A stretch of 22,885 nt of DNA from Peptoniphilus_A hominis (GTDB lineage: Bacteria; Bacillota; Clostridia; Tissierellales; Peptoniphilaceae). The notes beneath the pieces were generated by a model. That model saw only the letters and a program-made list of their open reading frames with translations. It was not told the origin of the DNA and ran no database searches. Location of the stretch: the NCBI RefSeq assembly GCF_040096015.1, contig NZ_JBBMFO010000032.1, forward strand, positions 1 through 22,885, read 5' to 3'. Numbering within the stretch: position 1 is the stretch's first letter; every line of letters starts with the position of its first letter. Shown here piece after piece: positions 14,974 to 22,885 of the stretch. The position numbers and the translations under genes are program-made.

Positions 14974-16539
14974 TCAATTTTCTATTTCAACTTCAAGTCC
15001 TGATTTGAATATTACTTTAAGCTTCTCTTCATAAACAACAATCTTCTCCACTAGCTTTCTTACCAATTCTTCATCGTATCTCTCCATCTCAAATTCCTGA
15101 TCTTCTAAAAACTCTTCTAATTCCATTAATCTGCTTTGTTCATTCTTCTCTTCCGCCACATTTAGAAGTATCTTTTCTTTTTCGTTCCTTAATTCTTCCA
15201 CCCTGTCTGCAAGTTCTGTGTAGTCTTTCTTAGCATTAGCTACTTTTAAAAGTTCTTCTTGAACCACCAGCATTTCTTTGTCTATTTCTTTAATTCTGCT
15301 ACTTCCATTACCTGTGATTGCTTTTTCTATATTCTCTTTTATTATTTCTTTTAATTCACTGCTTTCAGATATAAGTTGATTAATGGCTTCTACCACTGCC
15401 TCTTGTAGGTCTTCTTCTCTTATGGTTCTTGCTTCACATGCTTCTGGTCCATGGGTTACTCTTGTGCAACACCTCCAAACAGTATATTTCTTCCCTCTGT
15501 TGTTCCAAGCAATTCTTCTGTAAATATCCCCACATTTAGAGCAATAGACAATACTTGAAAGTGCGTATTTGCTGGAATAAATTCTTCTTTTTCCTTTTCC
15601 ACTTACCATATTAGCTCGTCTATCCATTTCTTCCCCAACTCGCATGAAGATTTCTTTAGGTATGATGGCTTCGTGGCTATTTTCTACATAATATTGAGGA
15701 GCAATCCCATCATTTTTTACTCTCTTCTTATTTAGGAAATCCACTGTGTAGGTCTTTTGTAAGAGGGCATCCCCCATATATTTTTCATTAGTTAATATTT
15801 GATTGAGGTTTGATACATGCCACTTCCTATTTCCTGCTCCATTTACTATCTTGTCTTTCTCTAGTCCTCCCTTTATATCTCGTAGGCTTGCTCCTTCTAA
15901 ATATTCTCTGTAGATCCTTTTTATAATTTTTGCTTCTTCAGGAACGATGACAAGTTTTCCATCTTCGTCTTTTGTATAGCCTAAGAACCTATTATGGTTT
16001 ACTTGCACTTGACCTTGTTGAAATCTGTATTGAAATCCCAACTTCACATTTTGTGATAAGGACTGACTTTCCTGTTGAGCAAGAGATGCCATAATGGTAA
16101 GGAGAACTTCCCCCTTGGCATCCATGGTGTTGATGTTTTCTTTTTCAAAGTAAACTGGGATGTTATTCTCTTTTAGTTTTCGAATATACTTTAAGCAGTC
16201 TAGTGTATTTCTAGCAAACCTCGATATGGACTTTGTAATGATGTAGTCGATATTTCCTTCCATGGCTTCTTCAATCATTTTATTAAAGCCAGCTCTTTTC
16301 TTGGTATATGTTCCACTGATTCCTTCATCAGAAAAAACTCCTGCAAATTCCCAATCTGGATTTCTCTTTATATAATTTGTGTAGTGGTCTACTTGAGTGT
16401 CATAAGAAGTTGCCTGTTCATCGCTATCTGTTGATACCCTCGCATAAGCTGCCACTCTTAGTTTCTTCTTTTCTGATTCCTTGATGGAATTTCCTTTTTT
16501 CTTCTTCGCTGGTATTACTATAACCTTACTATTCATCAT
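14974..16539 (-). CDS. Large serine recombinase, third of a triplet
   Basis: This 521-aa protein has a resolvase domain (residues 27-170) with catalytic S36 in AAYARVSTD, DEGISGTYTKKR, and TKSISRFARNTLD (about 103-115). A recombinase DNA-binding domain follows (about 180-290), then a zinc ribbon (CSKCGD, then WRCC and C at EACEAR) and a C-terminal coiled coil of Glu/Lys-rich sequence (about 395-490). It has all parts expected of an active recombinase. Its ATG overlaps the end of the middle gene by 11 bp, implying coupled synthesis. It is clearly distinct from the first triplet member and from the recombinase at 8017-9870. Likely role: integration and excision of the element together with its partners. 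Confidence 0.9.
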   Translation of the reverse strand: MMNSKVIVIPAKKKKGNSIKESEKKKLRVAAYARVSTDSDEQATSYDTQVDHYTNYIKRNPDWEFAGVFSDEGISGTYTKKRAGFNKMIEEAMEGNIDYIITKSISRFARNTLDCLKYIRKLKENNIPVYFEKENINTMDAKGEVLLTIMASLAQQESQSLSQNVKLGFQYRFQQGQVQVNHNRFLGYTKDEDGKLVIVPEEAKIIKRIYREYLEGASLRDIKGGLEKDKIVNGAGNRKWHVSNLNQILTNEKYMGDALLQKTYTVDFLNKKRVKNDGIAPQYYVENSHEAIIPKEIFMRVGEEMDRRANMVSGKGKRRIYSSKYALSSIVYCSKCGDIYRRIAWNNRGKKYTVWRCCTRVTHGPEACEARTIREEDLQEAVVEAINQLISESSELKEIIKENIEKAITGNGSSRIKEIDKEMLVVQEELLKVANAKKDYTELADRVEELRNEKEKILLNVAEEKNEQSRLMELEEFLEDQEFEMERYDEELVRKLVEKIVVYEEKLKVIFKSGLEVEIEN

Positions 16540-16945
16540 CTATCGCCTCGATTAAATTGTACTGGTGGCTTGCTCGTTCAAAGGGATCTATTGGTAGAAT
16601 TCCTTCCTCTTTATACCTAAACTTACAAGGAACTTTAATAATCTTCTCTTCCTTTTCCCAAACTCGTCCCATGGCCACTGCCCTTTCCTTTAACATTTGA
16701 CCTGCCTTTTCAAAGCTTTCTCTATCTATTATCTTGGGATAGATTTCATTTCCTAAATACTTTTTATTGGTTAGGATTCTTTTTACACTGGAGCTGTTTT
16801 TCTTCACGCCTGCAAGGTCTGCCGACTTTATAAGGGCATTGCCAGCAAGATAGTTTTTAAAGATTTTTCTTATATTCTCAGCTTCTTTTTCCTGAACTTC
16901 TAATCTTCCGTCTCTTATGGTATAGCCATAGCATAACCTAGACAT
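16529..16945 (-). CDS. Accessory recombinase subunit without catalytic domain
   Basis: This 138-aa protein matches only the recombinase DNA-binding domain: CYGYTIRDGRLEVQEKEAENIRKIFKNYL (described by its start at residue 5), then SSSVKRILTNKKYLGNEIYPKI. There is no resolvase domain with a catalytic serine and no zinc ribbon. It overlaps the first recombinase by 8 bp and the third by 11 bp. The intact frame, good overlaps and a unique C-terminus (residues 105-138) argue for a real accessory subunit and not a decayed gene. Small middle members have been described in streptococcal elements with serine recombinase triplets, as I recall. It may act as a directionality or DNA-targeting factor. Confidence 0.75.
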   Translation of the reverse strand: MSRLCYGYTIRDGRLEVQEKEAENIRKIFKNYLAGNALIKSADLAGVKKNSSSVKRILTNKKYLGNEIYPKIIDRESFEKAGQMLKERAVAMGRVWEKEEKIIKVPCKFRYKEEGILPIDPFERASHQYNLIEAIDDE

Positions 16946-18500
16946 CTTCTTTCACTTCCTCTCTTAATACAAGTCCACACTTTAAATGAAAATCAAGAGT
17001 CTCTCTATTGACAACTTGTATGTGGTCTATAATTTCTTCAAACAAGTCACCTTTATAGCGATCTATCATTTCACTTTTATCTAAAATTCCTATTAGTTTT
17101 TCAAGTTCTCTTATTTCTTCCTCATTTCCAAGGATGGCTTTTTTACTTCTTTCCTTTTCTTTAAGTAGATAACTTCCTTCACTTGAAATTTCACTGCTTT
17201 CTTTTGCGTAAATACTTGCATCTAAAACTCCCGAAGTTATTAGTTTGTTTAGAACCTCTTTTCTTTCCTTTAGTTTTTCTAGGCTTTCTTCTATTTTATT
17301 TATCTTTTCGACTTCTTCCTCGCTGTCTACTCTTTTTAAGGATTCTAAAAGTGGTGTAAGGATACTATCTTTTCCAAAGATTATCTTGTTGACTAAAGTT
17401 ACAAAAGCTAGTTTTATGTCCTTGTCTTTAATAAACTTCATAGAACATTTATTAATATCTTTAAGGTGTTCACTACAAGTCCAGGCTATATATTTATCTT
17501 TGCCATTATAGTGATGCCTTCTTTTAAAGGTTGAACCACACTCGCCACACTTTATTTTCCCTGATAGGCTATATCTATTTTGATATCTTTTGGTGTTTTC
17601 TCCATTTCCTTTTGCTATAGCCCTTATCTTTATTAGGTCTTGAACTTTCTCAAAGTCCTCTCTACTTACAATGGCTTCATGATTGTCTATTATCTTATAC
17701 TGGTCTTCTTCTCCCTTATTTTTATGTCTATTATAATTTTCATCTGTATAAGTCTTTTGGTAGATGACATCCCCTATATATTTCTCATTTTTTAAGATTC
17801 CGTTTATAGTCGACCCATGCCAGCTTGCTCCTTTTTGTCCTTTAATCTTTCTTTTATTTAAATCTTCTGCTATTTTGTGCGTTCCCTTACCTGAAAGATA
17901 CTGTTCAAATATTTCTTTTATTATTTTTCCTTCTTCTTCATTCACTACCATCTTTCCGTCTATGTTCTCATAGCCATAGGGTGGGCTTGATATAATGAAA
18001 GTTCCATTTTGAAATCTTTTCTTTATGGACCACTTGTTATTTTCAGAAATAGACCTGGATTCACTTTCTGCAAGGGATGAAAGTATGGATAACATCAACT
18101 CGCTTTCCATTGTCCTGGTATCAATATTTTCTTTTTCAAAATAGATACCAATATTTAGGTCAAGGAGTCTTCTTACGATTTCCAAACAATCTGTCGTATT
18201 TCTTGCAAGCCTTGAGATTGATTTGGTTAAGATAAAATCTATCTTCCCATTCTCACAGTCTTTTAGCATTTTTAAAAGACCGTCTCTACATTCTTTCTTT
18301 GTTCCAGTAATGCCTTCGTCAAAGTATAGACCTGCAAAAGTATATGACTTGTTCTCTGCTATCATCTTTTCGTAGTGTGTCTTCTGCGTTTTAAGACTTA
18401 CTAGCTGAGCGTCTTCATCAGTTGATACTCTTGCATAGGCAGCAACTCTTAATGTAGATTCTTCTTTTTGATTCGCTTCTATTTTTGTTATCTTTTTCAT
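16938..18500 (-). CDS. Large serine recombinase, first of a triplet
   Basis: This 520-aa protein has a resolvase domain (residues 16-165) with S26 in AAYARVSTD, DEGITGTKKE, and TKSISRLARNTTD. The DNA-binding domain (about 175-285) includes YGYENIDGK and ILKNEKYIGD. The zinc ribbon has CGECGS, then WTCSEH and C at NKCSMKF. A C-terminal coiled coil follows (about 390-480). AAAGGAGG lies 8 nt before the ATG. The gene heads the three-gene set and is 59 bp downstream of a small ORF. The resemblance to the third member over the catalytic domain suggests an old duplication, with the two perhaps acting as a heteromeric recombinase in the manner of CcrA/CcrB. Confidence 0.9.
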   Translation of the reverse strand: MKKITKIEANQKEESTLRVAAYARVSTDEDAQLVSLKTQKTHYEKMIAENKSYTFAGLYFDEGITGTKKECRDGLLKMLKDCENGKIDFILTKSISRLARNTTDCLEIVRRLLDLNIGIYFEKENIDTRTMESELMLSILSSLAESESRSISENNKWSIKKRFQNGTFIISSPPYGYENIDGKMVVNEEEGKIIKEIFEQYLSGKGTHKIAEDLNKRKIKGQKGASWHGSTINGILKNEKYIGDVIYQKTYTDENYNRHKNKGEEDQYKIIDNHEAIVSREDFEKVQDLIKIRAIAKGNGENTKRYQNRYSLSGKIKCGECGSTFKRRHHYNGKDKYIAWTCSEHLKDINKCSMKFIKDKDIKLAFVTLVNKIIFGKDSILTPLLESLKRVDSEEEVEKINKIEESLEKLKERKEVLNKLITSGVLDASIYAKESSEISSEGSYLLKEKERSKKAILGNEEEIRELEKLIGILDKSEMIDRYKGDLFEEIIDHIQVVNRETLDFHLKCGLVLREEVKEDV

Positions 18501-18559
18501 CCATTCAACCTCCTTTCTGCTAGTGCTATATTCCCGTACAAATGAGTATATATCAAGTC

Positions 18560-18769
18560 TTATAGCAGTAATTCTGAAAGAATAGGTCTGAACTTTTTAA
18601 TGTTTTCTTTCCTGATTTTCCTATATTCTTCAAGGCTAATTTCATCCAAAAGAAAGAGATCCTGGATAAACTTATCCGATAGATAGAAATTAAGCTCTGC
18701 CATTAAATCCCTTTCTGTGTATTCAGATTTTATAATTTCTTGTCTACCTTCAAACTTTTCTACTCTCAT
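18560..18769 (-). CDS. Small hypothetical protein, SHOCT-like, before the recombinases
   Basis: A 69-aa protein, mainly helical and charged: ERDLMAELNFYLSDKF, then LFLLDEISLEEYRKIRKENI (residues 39-58), a pattern reminiscent of the short C-terminal SHOCT domain seen in small regulators. GGAGGTG precedes the ATG. Its ATG overlaps the stop of the preceding 38-codon ORF by 4 bp, and the first recombinase follows 59 bp later, so it probably belongs to the integrase transcript. I think it is an excision/transfer accessory, but this is inference from position. Confidence 0.65.
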   Translation of the reverse strand: MRVEKFEGRQEIIKSEYTERDLMAELNFYLSDKFIQDLFLLDEISLEEYRKIRKENIKKFRPILSELLL

Positions 18770-18882
18770 ACTCCACCTCCTATATCACAGGCAAAGAAAT
18801 CAGGTCTATTTTTAACCCTAATTTTCTTTCCTCTATATTCCTTAGGACAAAGGAAGTGTTTTTGAGTAAAGTTTATTGCCAT
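18766..18882 (-). CDS. Short ORF overlapping the SHOCT-like gene, perhaps a membrane peptide
   Basis: From ATG 18882 the ORF encodes 38 aa (MAINFTQKHFLCPKEYRGKK, then a basic stretch and CDIGGGV). It ends with a TGA that overlaps the next ATG, a typical coupled arrangement. The frame is open 24 codons further upstream (to 18954) and there encodes a hydrophobic helix (VVLFLFNLSISIFIL), but it has no ATG, GTG or TTG start. No ribosome site precedes ATG 18882. The original gene may have been about 58-60 aa with one membrane helix and a basic tail, and may now be damaged at its start. I do not recognise a family. Confidence 0.4.
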   Translation of the reverse strand: MAINFTQKHFLCPKEYRGKKIRVKNRPDFFACDIGGGV

Positions 18883-18954
18883 TAATATAAATATCGAAAT
18901 AGACAGATTAAATAAAAAGAGAACAACGATAATTACTTCATGAATACTAGTATT

Positions 18955-19049
18955 TTAAAGTGATCGTCTCGCTCTTTAAAGCGTGCACTAACCCTCTCTA
19001 TTTTGATGCAATTTAATTGATTGGCTTTTTAAATTAGTTTTTTATGTAA
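18955..19049. other. Intergenic stretch without a recognised gene
   Basis: Between the small membrane-type ORF and the ABC operon terminator. A short minus-strand GTG ORF of 13 codons starts near 19000 after GAGAGGG and ends just before the membrane-type frame opens. It may be the remains of the same gene in another frame. I see no clear promoter. Confidence 0.3.
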
Positions 19050-19077
19050 ATCAACACCTCTATTAAAAAGTGTTGAT
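19050..19077. repeat. Perfect 8-bp inverted repeat
   Basis: ATCAACAC (19050-19057) and GTGTTGAT (19070-19077) are separated by 12 bp, just beyond the ABC operon terminator. No T run follows on the minus strand. It could be an operator or a backup hairpin. Confidence 0.4.
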
Positions 19078-19081
19078 AGGC

Positions 19082-19114
19082 AAAAAAAAAAGAGACTAGC
19101 CTAATACCAGTCTC
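19082..19114 (-). terminator. Terminator of the MATE-ABC operon
   Basis: GAGACT (19092-19097) pairs with AGTCTC (19109-19114), extended by weaker pairs. The minus strand then runs into about ten T residues. It lies 17 bp after the last ABC stop. Confidence 0.85.
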
Positions 19115-19130
19115 ATTATCTATCGTTTAA

Positions 19131-20876
19131 TCAATTATTTAATTTCCATGATTCTGCCTTAGCCTTTGCATTGATAAGGTCAGAATAAAGTCCATTATTT
19201 TTAATCAGTTCTTCATGATTTCCACGTTCTACTATTTCTCCTGCTTTTAAGACTAAAATCTGATCTGCATTTCTTATTGTCTTTAGTCTGTGGGCAATCA
19301 TGATGACTGTTTTATTTTTTGTAAGTTGTTCTATAGCTCCTTTAAGCTTATCTTCATTTTCTGGGTCTATATTTGCTGTGGCTTCATCAAAGATTATGAT
19401 GTCCGCGTCTTTTAGCATGGCTCTGGCTATGGAGATTCTTTGTTTTTCTCCACCAGATAGGCTTGCTCCACCTTCCCCAATGATAGTGTCATATCCTTCT
19501 GGTAAAGCTTCTATAAATTCGTGACATCTTGCTTTTTTAGCAGCTTGAACTACTTCTTCATGGCTTGCATTTTGTTTTCCAAATTTTATATTGTTTTCAA
19601 TAGTGTCTTCGAAGAGATAGACGTCTTGAAATACCATGGAAATTGAATTCATAAGGTTTTCTATCTTATAATCCTTAATATTCTTTCCACCAATTAAAAT
19701 TTCTCCAGAATTTACATCCCAAAATCTCGCTATTAGATTACAAAATGTTGTTTTACCAGATCCAGATGGACCAACTATGGCAGTCATGGTATTTTCTTTT
19801 ATCTCTGCTGATACATTTTTTAAAATTGGTCTATCATCATAAGAAAAGCTTACATTTTTAAAGACTATATCATGATTTTTTATAGGCTCTGTAATACTAC
19901 CTTCTCTCATATCAGGCATAGAGTCGATAAAACCTACAGAATCTATGGCATTTTCGCAAGCTCTTAGGATTGCCATGTTTGATCCTGCCCCGATTAAGCC
20001 TTCAAAGATAATAAAGGATGCCATAATCATAAGAATTGTTTCAGCAAGTGGAAGTTCACCAGATAAATTTAATTTTAATGATACATAGACCATAAATACT
20101 GTTGTTATTCCCATTACAATTCTTTGAATAACTGTGTAGGGTGCTACAGATTTCTCCAGGTCTAAGAGTATTTTTGATGTATCTTTTATAGACTTTCTCA
20201 AGGCCCTGTTATTTTCTCCACCAAGATTATAGGATTTTATAACCTGCATACCTTGTAAAGTTGCTAATACTTCTTTTGTAAGTCTTGTTTGTGTTTCTGT
20301 CATTTTGTCTGCATTAGCTGATGATTTTTTCTCCATCATTGATGTTACTATAAAGAATACTATTACACCTACCACTGCAACAAGCCCTACCTTTACATTA
20401 AATATTAAAGTTCCAAGGACAAAGACTAAAGTATTTAAAACTCCACCAAGTACAAGAACCAAAAGCATAGGCACCCACATTTCTGCTTGGGAAAGTGAAG
20501 ATGTGGCAATTGTAGTTAATCTTCCAAGTGAAAAGCTTGAAAAGAAACCCATAGGAACTCTTTTAATTTTTTCTCCTATTTCTATTCTCTTATGGGCTGC
20601 CATAAAATATCCTGCATGAGTCTGTGCCATCTGTGAAATTTTTAGTGTCATAATTTTGCCAACAAGAGATATTACTAATATGCCGAGACAAATAAAGATT
20701 GCCTTATAGTCTAAAGTTTTAGAGAATATATTTACTAGCATATAGTAAATTGCACCAAACTCAAGGGCATTAAATACTGCGTGCAAAAATCCAGCGAGAA
20801 TGGATTTCTTAATATTTACCTGTTCTTCTTTTGAAAAATTCCATATCTTTTTAAACACATTAAGCATTTTCATCAC
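19131..20876 (-). CDS. ABC half-transporter (permease-ATPase fusion), cargo pair, second gene
   Basis: This 581-aa protein has a membrane domain (about residues 20-310) and an ATPase domain with Walker A GPSGSGKTT (about 368-376), SMVFQDVYLF, the signature LSGGEKQRI (about 470-478), Walker B IIIFDEATA and the H-loop AHRLKT. It overlaps the partner ABC gene by 17 bp and is the last gene before a strong terminator. It belongs to the same broad exporter-fold class as the 3273-5027 and 5014-6780 genes, with similar ATPase wording (ARFWDVNSGEI, IGGKNIK), so the two operons carry related pairs. Substrate is unknown: drug, peptide or metal-chelate transport are all possible. Confidence 0.85.
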   Translation of the reverse strand: MMKMLNVFKKIWNFSKEEQVNIKKSILAGFLHAVFNALEFGAIYYMLVNIFSKTLDYKAIFICLGILVISLVGKIMTLKISQMAQTHAGYFMAAHKRIEIGEKIKRVPMGFFSSFSLGRLTTIATSSLSQAEMWVPMLLVLVLGGVLNTLVFVLGTLIFNVKVGLVAVVGVIVFFIVTSMMEKKSSANADKMTETQTRLTKEVLATLQGMQVIKSYNLGGENNRALRKSIKDTSKILLDLEKSVAPYTVIQRIVMGITTVFMVYVSLKLNLSGELPLAETILMIMASFIIFEGLIGAGSNMAILRACENAIDSVGFIDSMPDMREGSITEPIKNHDIVFKNVSFSYDDRPILKNVSAEIKENTMTAIVGPSGSGKTTFCNLIARFWDVNSGEILIGGKNIKDYKIENLMNSISMVFQDVYLFEDTIENNIKFGKQNASHEEVVQAAKKARCHEFIEALPEGYDTIIGEGGASLSGGEKQRISIARAMLKDADIIIFDEATANIDPENEDKLKGAIEQLTKNKTVIMIAHRLKTIRNADQILVLKAGEIVERGNHEELIKNNGLYSDLINAKAKAESWKLNN

Positions 20877-22581
20877 CCCTTAAATTTGCAGCATACATTT
20901 CCTTATAAAGTTCTGATGACTTTAATAGTTCTTCATGAGCACCATAAGAATTTAATTTGCCATCTTTAATAACGAATATCCTATCTGCATCAACAATTGT
21001 CTTTAACCTATGAGCGATTATGATTAAAGTTTTACCCTTAACTAGATTTGCCAAGGCGTTTTGTATGAGAGCTTCATTTTCAGGATCTATATAAGAAGTT
21101 GCTTCATCTAAAATTACGATTGGTGCATTCTTTAGCATGGCACGAGCAATAGATATTCTTTGTCTTTCTCCTCCAGACAGATGACCTCCACCTTCACCAA
21201 CTCTTGTATCATAACCATTAGATAGATTCATAATAAAATCATGGCAGGCAGATTTTTTACATACATCTATAATTTCTTCGTCAGAGGCATTCTTATTTCC
21301 AAGCCTAATATTTTCCTTTATAGTCATATCAAAGAGAAAATTATCTTGGGATACAAAAGAAATAATTGAAGACAAGTTTTCGAGCGACACATCTTTTGTT
21401 TCTACTCCGCCAATTTTAATAGATCCCTTATCTACATTCCAAAATCCAGCAATAAGTTTTGCTATCGTGGACTTGCCTGACCCAGAAGGACCAACGAGGA
21501 CTGAAACATTAGATTCTTTTATTTCCATAGAAAGATTATCTATAACCTTATTTTTTCCATCGTAAGAAAAGTCTACGTCTTGAAGTTCTATATTATAGGA
21601 TTCTATTTTTTCTCCCTTGTCAATATTTTCTAACTCTTTTGAATCTAAAATTTTTCCTATTTCAGAAGTTATAGTTGATATTCTTGACATATCATCCATA
21701 TAGTTCATGATTTTTAAAATGCTAGAAACCGTAGCAAAAGATAAGACGATTAAGGTAATTAAATTTCCTAAATCAATACTTCCATTTATATAAAATAAAA
21801 TCCCAAAGGGTATGATGGTAATAATTCCCATAGGAGAAAGTAATCTACCTATGGCAACCCTATTCATAGATTCACCCATCCAGTTATAATAAAAACTTGC
21901 ATTGTCATAAACTGCATCAGCATATTTTTTATAAGATGATTCGCTTTGATTAAATGTCTTGATTACTTCTATCCCATTTATATACTCAACAATGGAATTA
22001 TTCATATGTTGACCAATGGCAACTGACTTTCCAAACATTTCCTTATAATGAGCATTCATAACAGACATCATGGTAGCCATTCCCACCACAAAAGGAATTA
22101 GTGATAGCAAGGTCAATCGCCAATCTAAGGTAAACATATAAATAAACAATAAAACAGGTCCTACTAAGTTTGCCGTAAATTCTGGCACTAGGTGGGCAAG
22201 TGAAGTTTCCATAGAATCGACTTGCTCAACTATAATATTTTTTAATTCTCCAGATGATCTTGATAATACATCTCCAAGTGGCATCTTAAATAATTTTTTG
22301 GAAATATCATTTCTAATTTCTCCTAATGAGTTAAAAGTTGCGGTATGGGAAATACTTGTTGATATTCCTGCTGCCACTTCTTTAATAACAAATGTTATTA
22401 AAATATTTATGCATAGTGGAGTATATAAGCTAATATCCCTTATGCCATTAATCAAATTCACAATAATTTTCGCCATGTATATATAAGAAAAAAGCCCAGC
22501 CACTACTCCAATTATTGCCAGTAAGATTGACATAAAATATGAGCCTTTTCTTTTATTTACATATTCTTTTACTAAATTCAC
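20860..22581 (-). CDS. ABC half-transporter (permease-ATPase fusion), cargo pair, first gene
   Basis: This 573-aa protein has six likely membrane helices (about residues 15-300), then Walker A GPSGSGKST (about 363-371), ISFVSQDNFLF, the signature LSGGERQRI (about 466-474), Walker B IVILDEATS and AHRLKT. The start is GTG 22581 with AAAGGAGG 8 nt upstream. It lies 37 bp after the MATE stop and overlaps the next ABC gene by 17 bp, so the three form one operon and the two ABC proteins are likely a heterodimer. Both catalytic Glu residues are kept, suggesting two working ATP sites. Confidence 0.85.
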   Translation of the reverse strand: MNLVKEYVNKRKGSYFMSILLAIIGVVAGLFSYIYMAKIIVNLINGIRDISLYTPLCINILITFVIKEVAAGISTSISHTATFNSLGEIRNDISKKLFKMPLGDVLSRSSGELKNIIVEQVDSMETSLAHLVPEFTANLVGPVLLFIYMFTLDWRLTLLSLIPFVVGMATMMSVMNAHYKEMFGKSVAIGQHMNNSIVEYINGIEVIKTFNQSESSYKKYADAVYDNASFYYNWMGESMNRVAIGRLLSPMGIITIIPFGILFYINGSIDLGNLITLIVLSFATVSSILKIMNYMDDMSRISTITSEIGKILDSKELENIDKGEKIESYNIELQDVDFSYDGKNKVIDNLSMEIKESNVSVLVGPSGSGKSTIAKLIAGFWNVDKGSIKIGGVETKDVSLENLSSIISFVSQDNFLFDMTIKENIRLGNKNASDEEIIDVCKKSACHDFIMNLSNGYDTRVGEGGGHLSGGERQRISIARAMLKNAPIVILDEATSYIDPENEALIQNALANLVKGKTLIIIAHRLKTIVDADRIFVIKDGKLNSYGAHEELLKSSELYKEMYAANLRGDENA

Positions 22582-22618
22582 TTTAAAACCTCCTTTAGTA
22601 ATATTTTTAAATAGTTTA

Positions 22619-22885
22619 TTATATTTTTTTTATTTCAGAGGGCATTCTATTAAGCTCTCCAATCATCATTGCTATTCCAGCTAAAATCATAATTAAATCT
22701 ACAAGAGGTTCAGCAAACCATACTGCCTTAACTCCAAATGTCATTGGTAGAATAATCATGGCAGGAACGAATAAAAATAATTGTCTTAGCATGACGATTA
22801 TGCCTGCCTTTTTAGCGTTTCCTATTGATTGGAAGAATGTTATAGTCATTACCATTACTCCATATAGGATAAAGATAGAATAAAA
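22619..22885 (-). CDS. MATE-family transporter, C-terminal part (open at the window edge)
   Basis: At least 88 codons of a polytopic membrane protein run in from the right edge with no in-frame stop. The sequence (TITFFQSIGNAKKAGI, LRQLFLFVPAMIILP, then GVKAVWFAEPLVDL) matches the last membrane segments of MATE multidrug/Na+ antiporters. Internal Met codons are not real starts. It ends 37 bp before the ABC pair and is cotranscribed with it. The MATE plus paired ABC arrangement recurs as cargo in mobile elements of Gram-positive anaerobes, as I recall; the exported compounds are unknown. Confidence 0.75.
   Translation of the reverse strand, partial: FYSIFILYGVMVMTITFFQSIGNAKKAGIIVMLRQLFLFVPAMIILPMTFGVKAVWFAEPLVDLIMILAGIAMMIGELNRMPSEIKKI

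Larger units (their letters stand above)
14890..22885. mobile_element. Integrase and cargo end of a second element
   Basis: A serine recombinase triplet at one side and a MATE-ABC-ABC cargo operon transcribed towards it resemble the ends of Tn1549-related elements that use three serine recombinases. The end near 14890-14970 is inferred from the operon end; the other end lies beyond the window. The link between cargo and recombinases is inferred from adjacency and shared orientation. Confidence 0.4.

Noticed and set aside
16529..16945. Middle recombinase as a simple pseudogene
   Set aside because: The frame is intact, overlaps both neighbours in coupled fashion and has its own C-terminal end, which favours a real accessory protein.
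1..22885. CRISPR array, tRNA or rRNA genes
   Set aside because: No regularly spaced repeats of CRISPR type and no tRNA- or rRNA-like segments were seen on reading both strands.

Overview
The window is AT-rich, uses strong GGAGG-type ribosome sites and carries genes of Gram-positive anaerobe type. This suggests a low-GC Bacillota host, probably a Clostridia/Tissierellia-type anaerobe or a streptococcus-like host. No rRNA, tRNA or clear housekeeping gene is present, so the species cannot be fixed. Almost everything looks like mobile-element DNA: four full-size or accessory-complexed serine recombinase ORFs in two systems, a conjugation/replication operon, an Abi phage-defence gene and metal or drug transporter cargo.

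Region 1 (1-9966) looks like one end of an integrated element carrying an iron-acquisition island. On the minus strand, an operon runs from two YbtP/YbtQ-like ABC half-transporters to feoA, feoB, an feoC-like gene and a 34-codon small ORF, ending at a terminator. A sigma-like ORF lies further on. A divergent PchR/YbtA-type AraC regulator (plus strand) shares a 213-bp intergenic region with the operon. That region holds two promoters, a perfect 15-bp direct repeat at 21-bp spacing, and a degenerate third copy upstream of the operon promoter. A large serine recombinase (8017-9870) sits at the element's right edge beside an attachment-site-like inverted repeat.

Region 2 (about 9967-13620) is the start of a Tn1549/CTn-type conjugative element, transcribed on the minus strand: a small ORF, a CD1845-like membrane protein, RepA, a DnaC-like ATPase, PcfB and VirD4, with 4-bp gene overlaps. 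VirD4 is cut after the KYKLAAG motif. The reading frame then runs 18 codons into foreign DNA next to the region 1 recombinase, so region 1 appears to have inserted into virD4 and disabled the coupling protein.

Region 3 (13620-14820) is a compact plus-strand defence unit. It has a consensus-like promoter, a very short (~40 nt) predicted RNA ending in a strong GC hairpin with seven T residues, then an Abi_2/AbiD-AbiF family gene with a HEPN-like R-x4-H motif, and its own terminator. The promoter-RNA-terminator-protein order resembles RNA-linked toxin/abortive-infection loci.

Region 4 (14890-22885, all minus strand) holds a MATE transporter (open at the right edge), two further heterodimer-type ABC half-transporters and their terminator. 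After these come two small ORFs and a translationally overlapping triplet of serine recombinases whose 138-aa middle member lacks a catalytic domain. This looks like the cargo and integrase end of a second element abutting the start of the conjugative operon.
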